DNA of 64,000 bases. It comes from Notospermus geniculatus (Eukaryota; Nemertea; Pilidiophora; Heteronemertea; Lineidae). Both the position numbers and the translations under genes were made by a program. Position 1 is the stretch's first letter. Each line of letters begins with the position of its first letter. Location: positions 15,879 through 79,878 of the forward strand of contig NMRB01001820.1 in NCBI GenBank assembly GCA_002633025.1, written 5' to 3'. The notes under the pieces are model-generated. The model saw nothing but the letters and a program-made list of their open reading frames with translations, was not told the origin of the DNA and made no database searches. Positions 55,280 to 64,000 of the stretch are shown here, piece after piece.

Positions 55280-57540
55280 TACCGAGAAATGCATGCTCAG
55301 ACAACCAGAAACGGAGCATTAGACAACCGGCGGCAAGAAACTATAATGAATTTTTTGTGTCTCATTTTAAATATTTGTCGGTGGCTGTTATATATGATGC
55401 GGGAGTCATGGTCCCCCAGACGCTGTTAACTAGTGACTGCGTCCGCGGACTATTTTGTCACGAAAATATGGTCCCGACAACTACTCCTAGGGTTGAATGT
55501 CCGCCAGACTATATCCTCGGGGAATATGGTCCCCGGACCATTATTCCCAGGGACGTCTGTCCTTCGGACTTTCTTTCCTAGATATGATAGTCCGGCGGAC
55601 TATTGACCCTGCTCGTTCTTCTAAGTGGAAGACAATAGCTGACGGACCTTAGGGCTCATGTGGCATTTTGATTTCAAATGTAATGCAATTTAGACAAGAT
55701 TTATCAACATGTCTACATGTATTTCAGTTGGAGGGTGGCGATCTTTGGTACCGAGCACTTCAAGTTCAAAAAGGGTTATATACCACTGAAAACTGAATAT
55801 ACTTGGCGAAAAAAATGGACACGTTTATGAAGCTGCGGTCAATGCATGTCAGTTGAAAGTGTACGTCGACGAGTAATTTGTATCAACATATCCAACTGCT
55901 GCAGTTTCTTCAAGCCTGTTTATTTTTGTTTATTCACTGTCGGGTTAAACACACTCACTTTTCCCTGCTTTAATCGGTCGGGTGACAACCGCGGAAGGCG
56001 GACGCCGGATCCGGACGCCGGAGGGCGGATGGCGGACGCCGGAATGGGGCCACAATTTATATGCAACCAGGAACGTAAGTGTTTTCGGATGTGTAAATAA
56101 ATCTGAGAATATTTTAACATACCATCGCTTTTAAAGTGCGCAGAACGATACAGGGTTTGTTAATCAATGCTTTTCATGCTTTTAACGAATGCTTTTCACA
56201 CAAGCGTATTGTCGTAAGCCTACTATGGAAGTGCTCGGAAAGCTTTCTGCGACCGATTTCCTTACGGACCACGTCCATGTGCCATACCGTACCGGTAGTC
56301 GTTTACTCACCATGCTCACTGCAAAACTGCCTGCGAGAAATATAAAAGGAAAAAAACAACCACCAAAATATAATCAAACTCAATTCCATCCATTTGACGT
56401 CGCAAAAAACTTTCGAAATTCGGCTCNTACGTTGACTGCAAACTCCCCACAGCGCCACCTATCTCCATTCTTCCGATTGAGTATCACTGCCAGAAGTGAC
56501 TTCCATATTGATGACGTCGTAGATCCAAGGGCAGTAATCGAACGGTGCGTAGGCGTCTGATCATAGTGACCATGGTGACGAGCGTCCTACTTTCCAGGCT
56601 GTGGTCAAAATGGTGCCTGTTGTCGAGACACTCTGTTGAGCAAGTCCTTTCTGAAACTGTCTCAGAATGTGGGCCAGGTTGTAATTTTAAATTAAACGAG
56701 TGTACAGATGGGAACATTTCATCATCTCTGATCGCACAAGAATCATGATGTGATGGTATCCCATCCCACAGGCTATGGGGAACGCATTTTAAGTCGCATT
56801 TTTAAATTTCATCAAGCGGCGTCCGCCATGATGGTTGCTATGAACAAACCTGACTGCACTGATAGCGTGATCATATCGCACATAGAAGAAATAGTTCCTG
56901 GCAAATAACTAGACTACTGTCACATTTATTGACTGTTCGTAAAAGGGACGAAAACCAGCAAGATTTAGTCGATAAAGTAACTTTTAGGAGTAACATTTTT
57001 ACATTTAAAACAGCGGCCTAGCCAGCTGAAATCAGCTGAAGAAACCAAGATGGAAGTCACTTATGGCAGGGATAGTATTGACGACCGGAAGTAGTCAATC
57101 TGGACATGCGATGCGCAGGAGGTTGCGTTGACTGCCGACCTAGAGGGAGACACCTAGCGGCAGCACACGAACTTCAAAATGCATTACAAAATGTACGTAG
57201 TAAATCGGGTCAATTCGCCGACAACGTAGTTAGCCCTGGCGGGTTGGAGAGTAGCGCGGTGGCGCCAGCTGTAGGGAAAAAGTGGCAATACCGTGGTCCT
57301 TTGAAATGGCACTGAACTGGGTTTCAAATCGAGGAATATGACGGCGGAGATTAAAATCATAAAAAAACAGAAGCATTATGGACGTGGAGAACTTCCCAAA
57401 CTTTCATGTCACAAACGAACTGGTTTACGATCGCCAATCTGTTTCGATATAAAATAACTTCGATCAGTAGTCCCAAAGTGCACTGCTTAATCATTACCTG
57501 ATGACGTCATCGCTCATGGTAGAAAACTTCTTGTAATGCA
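55280..57540. other. No gene recognised
   Basis: It contains MITE T-like words at 55390-55590, a ggacgccggagggcgga minisatellite at about 55995-56050 and a single N at 56427. No coding region is supported. Confidence 0.4.
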
Positions 57541-57546
57541 TATATA

Positions 57547-57833
57547 GTCCGACTCACAGGCTAGAGGTGACATCAAAGGAATTTGAGTAATGCGAGTTCT
57601 GGGAAATGTGACATGAACTGTGGTTTCTTAATAGACCCAAATAATCAAAATGGACAGGGTCTCTAATAGCCATTGAATATAGAGTGTTCTAATAGCCATT
57701 GTATAATGGCCTATCAAAGTGAGCATGTGGTTTTCCTTGGATTTTACTTGTGGTCAGTGAATGGTCTATTTCCCATACCAAACATTCCTTTGATGTCACC
57801 TCTAGCCTGAGTCAGACCATACATATAGCGTAG
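57547..57833. mobile_element. Hairpin MITE (ctagaggtgacatcaaagga)
   Basis: TIRs of about 40 bp sit at 57547-57590 and 57790-57833. Short ctctaatagccattg repeats lie inside. Confidence 0.8.
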
Positions 57834-57839
57834 AGTGAG

Positions 57840-58752
57840 GCTGAATGGGTCAATGTCGTCCTGGGTATACCTTATGTTTACCCAGGATCATCCTGGGTAA
57901 TCCTTTTCTTTACCCAGGATCATCCTGGGTAAACATAAGGATCCTTAACTTGACCCAGCTTGGGATTCCCACCGACTCGCGATGATCGTTCTCCTGCGTT
58001 CGAGGATGGAATTTGGTAACGGAACGAAATGGCATGATCTAAACGGCCCATAATTCGAAATGGTCGAAATAAGGTGGAAGAATTAATGTAAAAAAATCAC
58101 CTATTCATATTTTACACTTACGAAAACCCGAAATGAAATGGCCGAAATGATACGAACGGCCGAAATGAAGTGTCCGAAATGATCCAAACGGGTCGAAATG
58201 AAGTGTCCGAAATGATCCAAACGGGTCGAAATGAAGTGTCCGAAATGATCGAAACAGCCGAAATGAAGTGGCCGAAATGATCGAAATTCAAGTTAAGCCA
58301 GCCTTCACGTATATTTTCTTTTTTACTTGTATACTGAGCTTCAAACAGGCCAAGTATACATGTAAGTATGCTTCTTCTGATGAAGACGGGGCGGATGACC
58401 AAAATGTGGACAGACCGTGGTCCTGGGAGAACTCTTTTTCAAAAACAATGCCTGGCGTTCAGCTGGTTAAGTACAAACCAAGAACCAAAACATTCTAAAT
58501 CGCAGGCTCCATCGCGACGAATGTCATGAATGTTGTACGACACATTTAGGCCTACTTCGTGAGCGCTATGCCTGCGCAGTACTAATCCTCGGATGCAGGT
58601 GAACGATCAGCGCGATTCAGCGGGATCTCCAAGCTGGGTAAAGTTAAGGATCCTTATGTTTACCCAGGATGATCCTGGGTAAAGAAAATGATTACCCAGA
58701 ATGATGCTGGGTAAACATAAGGTATACCCAGGACGACATTGACCCATTCAGC
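57840..58752. mobile_element. GGGTCAATGTCGTCCTGGGTA element, copy 2
   Basis: TIRs of more than 100 bp start gctgaatgggtcaatgtcg. They contain gtttacccaggatcatcctg repeats. A cgaaatgaagtgtccgaaat minisatellite lies inside (58125-58285). Confidence 0.8.
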
Positions 58753-59157
58753 TAGAGTGAGAAACATCAGGGGTTTTTTCATTCAACGTAACTCTAACTG
58801 TAGTCTCGTGCCACCAGACTCTTGCAATTTCCAATAAATTTCCAATTTTAGAGTCTGGTCCAGATGGTTACTTTGACTTGAAAAACCATCATGGCGGACA
58901 ATCTACCGCCGATGACCTAGAACACAATGCACAATCAATGCAAAAAGCATGCAGCATGCGAGTAAAACGACAGTATTTTGTAGCCCTTGCTGTTAGCCCC
59001 ACCGCACTTTTTATAGCACAATTTCGTCCCCAATCGAAAGAATATTAACATACTTGCCCGAAATTCCAATGAAAGACACTATAAATTGACTTGACAACNA
59101 ACGGGCCTTAGAGGTTCAACACATCGGACAGAGATGACTCGTCATCGAGTCACTTAA

Positions 59158-59405
59158 GGGCACCGCACATTAGCGATTTTTTCGAGCGATTTTGTAGGCG
59201 ACCGGCCTTGCGACCACAGAAGCGACTGAACATTTTTCAGTTTTTTTAGTTTTTGTTGACTTGTTTGCGACAAATGCTTCTTTGGAAGATCAGTGATGTC
59301 GTGGATAACATCATTGATCGACCGCAAAGGTAATTATGGCAGGCGACGTAGTAGTCGCATCGGTAGTCGCCCCCATTTTAGTCGCCAGTGTGCGGAGCCC
59401 TTTAG
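59158..59405. mobile_element. Hairpin MITE (aagggcaccgcacattagcg)
   Basis: The ends are imperfectly inverted (gggcaccgcacattagcgat / gtcgccagtgtgcggagccc). Confidence 0.7.
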
Positions 59406-59534
59406 TGGCACTCTGCGTCGCAATGCCGAACTACACTTTCCAGTTTCTACTAATCTTGGGATAACTTAGAATTTTTGTCGTCTGTTAGGAGGAGAAGACG
59501 ACCAATCGGCTTGTTGTTTTACAAATATAAAACA

Positions 59535-59832
59535 CAGATTGAATTGGGGAGGACTGCAGACATGCTGGGTTCAAATATCCGAGGCAGAATCGTTGCAGAG
59601 TACTTTAAAAAAGTGGTATTTAGTTGGAGTATTCTAAAACCAGATTCCGTGCACGAGGGAACACGTTCGTCCCTGATATGTGCCGCCAAGTGTTTGCACG
59701 AGGACTGTTCAACAATTAACTTTTTCCACGATGACACAGTATTTGTTTGTCAATTAAATAAAAAGAAAGGGACGTGTATGGAGAAAGAGGAGGCATATGA
59801 ATACCAGGGAGCTCGCATGTATCAGAAAATGG
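59535..59832 (+). CDS. PAN/apple-like exon, copy 3
   Basis: The frame encodes VVFSWSILKPDS, LICAAKCLHEDCSTINFF, VFVCQLNKKKGTCMEKEE and ARMYQKM, a complete six-cysteine-style PAN/apple-like pattern. It is followed by a strong donor (ATG|GTGAGTATA). It aligns with the exons at 21347 and 42251 and has the same donor position. The 5' boundary is uncertain: acceptors are possible at about 59488 and 59535. This is the best candidate for a live exon among the three. Confidence 0.6.
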
Positions 59833-60242
59833 TGAGTATATCGTTGTCATTGTTTTGTATATGCGCTGGGCCCTCCCCTCCCACACTTTTTGGCGCGGAC
59901 GTCTCGTCGAGGTTGGAGACCTGCAACCGATGAATTGTGCAATTGTGGGTGTCCAAACTGACGTAAGTATAGCCAATTTAGTCGATTCGTGCAGAAAAAT
60001 GAAATTCACTACACGTTCTCAACCACGATGCTCTTTACGTCATTCATGCGATGATGTCAGCCTCATGTCATCGTATTAATGTCATTACATAATACAGTCA
60101 CCCTCGAAATGGCTGGTTATCTAATTCCGAACGTGGAGAAAAACGCAGGAACATGTTTGGGGAAATGCGATATGTATTATAGATGGCGCTGCACTTTGAG
60201 AGCTGTGCGAAAAGGATGATTGCCTTCAAAGAGCTTAGCCTG

Positions 60243-60722
60243 CGTACCGAACAATAGCTGTGGTTACACTACAGTACATAAATCTCCGTGCTTTCCCCGG
60301 GGATTTTGCGGTTACACCTATAAATCGCCGAGTCTAAATAGACCCGTGTCTGAAATCCCCGTGCTTATTAGCCCCAGCGATCTCGAAGGGGCAACGCCGG
60401 GGCTATTTTAAGCACGGAGATTCTATGTAGTGTAACCGCAAAATCCCCGTGTCTATTTCTAGTTCCACGCACCCCGACAGACGGCGATGCAAATTGATGA
60501 GTGAAGCGCATGCGTATAGGCTATTTCACGCCTCCAGCAGCCACTTAATTATGCAGAGTTGCCTACATGCAGTGCCCCTATCGCCGGGATACCGAACTTA
60601 TTACCAATCGCATTTTAAGTAGTGTAACCGCTCGCCGTGTCAACGCCGTGTTTTTTCTGGTTCGGAAAAACCCCGTGTCTCAAAAACCCCGGGGATTTTG
60701 GATAGGTGTAACCACGGCTAAT
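60243..60722. mobile_element. Element with gctgtggttacactaca ends
   Basis: The left tip and the right gtgtaaccacggc are inverted. Internal ccgtgtctaa/aaatccccgtg words repeat in both orientations. It is related to 31369-31618. Confidence 0.65.
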
Positions 60723-60798
60723 AGAAGGGAACAATCGCAAACAATGGGGGCGTGGAATTGTGGTCACGGCGATGAGGGCCGTGCTCGCTCCTTCTCAA

Positions 60799-61248
60799 TA
60801 GATCGATTGCACGCCGTTTCCGATCTTTCCCGACCGCCGTCGTCAAGGCTACCGATCTCGGTCGGGAATCTAAAATTAGAAACTCCCCGCACTAGTGCGC
60901 AGTAGGCTGGGTCCGAAAATAAATGACCTTGTCGTCTTTGAGTGACAGCGTAGCCATGCTTCTTTTCGGCCCTCTTCTGCCGGTATTCTGAAGAACCGCA
61001 CGTTATTTGATTGTCCATAATGTGCCCCACAGTTCTTAACAATGCATACTTTCACCATTTTATATTTTAGTGATCGTAATACGTGTACAAAATCGAGGTT
61101 TTAGCCGCGTTTCGGTTTGTTTACATGTCCATCCCGAAATTGCTTTCGGACCCAGCCCGAGCGCATGCGCGAAACTTCGTTCCAGATGAGGCACAACAAT
61201 GCCCTAACGGTGGTCGGAAAAGATCGGAAACGGCGTGCAATCGATCTA
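60799..61248. mobile_element. TIR element carrying a THAP fragment
   Basis: The arms tagatcgattgcacgccgtt and its inverse (to 61248) run about 40 bp. Shorter inverted matches (cgctgggtccgaaa type) follow inside. The THAP-like frame lies between them. Confidence 0.65.
60876..61058 (-). pseudogene. THAP-type zinc finger N-terminus
   Basis: The frame starts at an ATG in strong context (aaaATGG). It reads MVKVCIVKNC, then NVRFFRIPAEEGRKEAWL, matching the THAP domain start (C-x4-C, F-x-x-P, W). The later conserved C-x2-H is not reached before the frame drifts or an intron begins. THAP domains occur in P-element transposases and host regulators. Its place within TIRs favours a transposon remnant. 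Confidence 0.6.
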
Positions 61249-61437
61249 TAATACCTCCATGCTTTAAGACAATCCCTCTCTTTACGAGGAAGTCGAGGCG
61301 TCATATCAGATCCTGTAGTCTCCCCACACTCTAGTTATATTGACGGTATGAGCTATTTTCCTTTAACAATGAAAGCCAATTTGTAGGCCTACCCCTGTCC
61401 ACCAAGTGCATTTGGTCCGCGACAGGGCCGTTAAGAC

Positions 61438-61598
61438 GACAGGTGTGACCGGAATCGACGTCCTAGGAATGCAAGTCCGCTACTATTGTAAGGTATTCGA
61501 ATGGTCAGGATCTGTATCACCATATATTCTAATCCCTCGCTGAACAATAAGACCGGACCTTGATTCCAGGTATAGACTTTGATCCCTGTCACACTGGC
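61438..61598. mobile_element. MITE S, copy 2
   Basis: It matches 17931-18109, including atattctaatccctcgctga. Confidence 0.8.
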
Positions 61599-61832
61599 TT
61601 CATGGTATTGATGGGGTTTTGCATTGAACGACATGGGTTGAAGTCAGTGTCACTTTCTTATTGTAAAGAGGGTCTCAATTCATTAAAATGATTTTTGGCA
61701 AAACACTACGGTTCTATGCCCAACATGTTGCTACAGATTGGTTTTTGAGATATTTAGGCAAACTTGGAGTCTCGTTACTTCATATTCCTACAGGAGTGTA
61801 ATTCTCGGCCCACTTGCCGTCTTGTTCGTTCA

Positions 61833-62458
61833 CAGAGAAAAAAATCGATCTCATCTCGAGATAAAATGATTCTCCAACTCTTGTCCCTAAAATGAGTTTC
61901 TTTTGCTACTCGAATGGACATAACTAGGTCTCCACTTGAGATGACATTGTCTCCAACTGGTTAAAAGGATTCTCAGCTGTTTCCACCGGATTGTCTGTTG
62001 TCTCGAATCAAATAAACAACTTATGTCTTCATATAAAAAAAAACGTTTCACACCCAGTGGGTTTCGAACCCACGACCCTCTGACTCAGGTGGGGACCAGA
62101 ACTACTACACCACCGAGCTCCTCGTATGAGCAGAATTTGTTTCCCCTCGATTTGTTTTCCAAGACTTGAATTGTCCCCAAATCAGACACCAATTTTCTCC
62201 AGCTGATGCCCTGTCCCATCGACTGGAGAACTGAGAAAACTCAAAATGAAAAGTTTTTGTCTCTACTTGACATGAATTCAAGATGTGTCCTTCAGAATGA
62301 GATTCCAGTTGCAGTCGTCTCCAGTCAATGCAAGAGGGCATCAGTGGAGAAAATTGGTGTCTCATTCTGGGTTCGAGTAGCAAAAGAAACTCATTTTAGG
62401 GACAAGAGTATGCTGGAGAATCATTTTATCTCGAGATGAGATTGATTTTTTTCTCTGT
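61833..62458. mobile_element. Element with CAGAGAAAAAAAT ends
   Basis: TIRs of about 80 bp include catctcgagataaaatgatt. A minus-strand tRNA-like segment lies at 62052-62124. The tips resemble 39645-41233. Confidence 0.8.
62052..62124 (-). repeat. tRNA-like segment inside element
   Basis: On the minus strand it has GGTGGTGTAGTAGTTCTGG (A box region) and GTGGGTTCGAAACCCAC, a perfect T-arm with B box. The acceptor stem does not close cleanly. It could be a degenerate tRNA or a SINE promoter. Confidence 0.5.
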
Positions 62459-62487
62459 TTTGCGTATACGACGGTTAGCAGAGATAA

Positions 62488-62607
62488 GGGGTCATATGAA
62501 TAAAGACGAGCCAATGCTTTTACTTCAAATTTGTACAGCATTGCTTAGTGCATTTGTATTGCAAAATTCAAGTAAAAACATTTGCTAGTCTTTATTCATA
62601 TGACCCA
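62488..62607. mobile_element. Hairpin MITE (gggtcatatgaataaagac)
   Basis: The TIR of about 35 bp is related to 50352-50462 and to the single end at 8118. Confidence 0.8.
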
Positions 62608-62674
62608 AGGTCTGATACGAGAGCCGCTCAGGTGAAACAGTGGTCAATGATCAATTACTTTGCAATGGAATAAT

Positions 62675-62850
62675 GAAAAAATTTGGTAACAACTTTTTCA
62701 TGATCAACTGTGCTTCTTGAGACCAGCTTTCGACACCTACTAGGTCTTCGTCTTCATCTTCGACCTAGCAGGGGTCGAAAGATAGTCTCAAGAATACACC
62801 ACAGTTGATCATGAAAAAGTTGTTACCAAATGTCTTCATTACTAGTATTT
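62675..62850. repeat. Palindrome related to 35211-35381
   Basis: It has diverged arms with catgatcaac and agctttcgac...ctaggtc. The hammerhead-like core is not preserved. Confidence 0.75.
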
Positions 62851-63164
62851 CATTGTTGATCAACACGGCACCCATCAAACACTCTTAAAAAATTCTTGTC
62901 ACCGTAACTTGTCTGCGAATATTGACGAGATGCTTTAGTCAGTCTGACGAGTTACATGTACGTCATTCATGACAAGTAAATCATGTCATGGCGAATCGCA
63001 CACCTCTGTGACGAGTTCACTTTGTCCAGTTGACAAGATCTCTCTAGTTACATGTATGACGATAAGTTGCAGGTCGAATGACATTATTGCGCATGAGCGC
63101 TTCCCTCACATCCATCGCTGAATTTCAAACTCTAAGCATGCAGTCACCATCGATGCGTGGCCAC

Positions 63165-63240
63165 GTGGGTTTAGGGGTTATGTGTAGTAGTTTGTATATT
63201 TCATAGGTCGTAGGTTCGAATCCCATGGTAGGCTCAGAAA
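63165..63240 (+). repeat. tRNA-like SINE head
   Basis: GGTTTAGGGGTTATG and the B box GGTTCGAATCCC are present, but the cloverleaf is poor. Confidence 0.5.
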
Positions 63241-64000
63241 TTAGGTAGGGTTTTTCTGTCACATGTAGCTGTTGTTAGTACATGTACAGCCTTGGAAATT
63301 AGTAAATGGACAGTGAAAATGTTTGTTTTTCTCAGAGCTGGTTGATGATAATTGAATGCGGTTTTCTGCATATGATACTAGGCAAATTATATGGCTATAA
63401 ACGCATAGTGATGACCTTGAATCTGCTGTCATAGAAATTCCCGAAATTTGGCAATTTCCAAAGTGACCCAAAATCAACTACATGTATTTTGTTTTTTGAA
63501 AAACCCAAAATTTTTCACAGCAGACCTGTCCGCCACCCTCAAAAATGGTCCCTAGGTCAAGTTTCACCAAGATGCGAAATCCCATGAGTGAGATAAACGC
63601 CTTTTTATCAAATATCGTCAGCTGAACTGGGCAATCAAGTCTTGAGGAAGCCCCTAGGCATGTGACCTCTACTACTCAAGTTGTTGATCAATACTCATGA
63701 CCTGGGCCTGGGTATTCCCCAGTTATTCTTGAAAGCTGTTTTGAATCTTACGTAAGACTGCATAACTTTTGAATGGTGTTGGTTAGGAATTCCTTTGGCT
63801 ATTTCAATAAAGGTTTATTGAATACACAAAAGCCACTCACTGCAGGAATATGCATGAGGACTTTGGCCTACACACTTGACCAAGGTCCTGGAGACATGTC
63901 AGGTCACTATTCACTGTTCAGTGACTATTGTATTGATTGAGGGCAATGAATGGGCAGGGGCCATCTAAAAAGCCATTGACGTTGGGCTTATAGAAAAATG
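63241..64000. other. No gene recognised
   Basis: AT-rich, without clear inverted repeats or credible coding frames. Confidence 0.4.

Noticed and set aside
61840-61900. Palindrome ctcgagat words as an operator
   Set aside because: They are part of the long TIR of the 61833-62458 element.

Overview
The window looks like a gene-poor, transposon-dense stretch of a metazoan nuclear genome, most likely a marine invertebrate. The evidence is intron-type splice donors, tRNA-derived SINE heads, 5'-truncated LINE pieces, dozens of MITE-like inverted repeats with TA, TTAA, 5-bp or 8-bp target duplications, and animal domain fragments (PAN/apple-like, THAP, C2H2). The short words taggcctac and tacatgtac recur throughout. 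I suspect a deuterostome such as an echinoderm, hemichordate or lancelet, but the sequence does not prove it. The assembly has an 882-bp N gap (48364-49245), a short N run (20745-20757) and several single Ns.

1-5.4 kb: a 5' non-coding stretch is followed by an AT-rich, intronless block of tightly packed minus-strand ORFs (1753-4809). It resembles the structural/morphogenesis module of an integrated DNA-virus-like element: a jelly-roll-like capsid candidate split by a -1 frame change on a canonical slippery heptamer, a single-TM protein, a TM-hairpin protein, a proline-rich protein and two alpha-helical proteins. Stop and start codons touch or overlap. The left side runs directly into the terminal inverted repeat (TIR) of a transposon family whose ends read CACGCTGG. 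No polymerase, integrase or packaging ATPase is present, so the element is incomplete or decayed.

5.4-14 kb and 25-28 kb: three minus-strand intronless ORFs (6981-8012, 12269-13234, 26519-27532) and one pseudogene (25018-25497) belong to one unrecognised protein family. They sit among repeats and share duplicated flanks.

14-20.5 kb: two complete CACGCTGG elements (14183-14948 and 15598-19239) have perfect 5-bp target duplications. The larger one carries symmetrical subterminal 15-bp motifs and has itself been invaded several times. A third complete copy at 34493-34732 has an empty-site relative at about 11.97 kb, which proves the 5-bp duplication.

20.5-23 kb and 42-45 kb: a segmental duplication carries a PAN/apple-like exon. 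A third, diverged exon at 59.5 kb keeps the same splice donor position. The 42-kb copy is interrupted by about 1.6 kb containing a 5'-truncated LINE.

The rest is nested MITEs, minisatellites and large palindromes. The most notable are a palindrome of about 1.37 kb abutting the N gap, a TIR element containing a THAP fragment (about 61 kb), and a TIR repeat holding telomere-like and tRNA-like segments (about 20 kb). Few genes here can be joined into pathways. The interest lies in the virus-like gene block, the orphan ORF family and the transposon biology.
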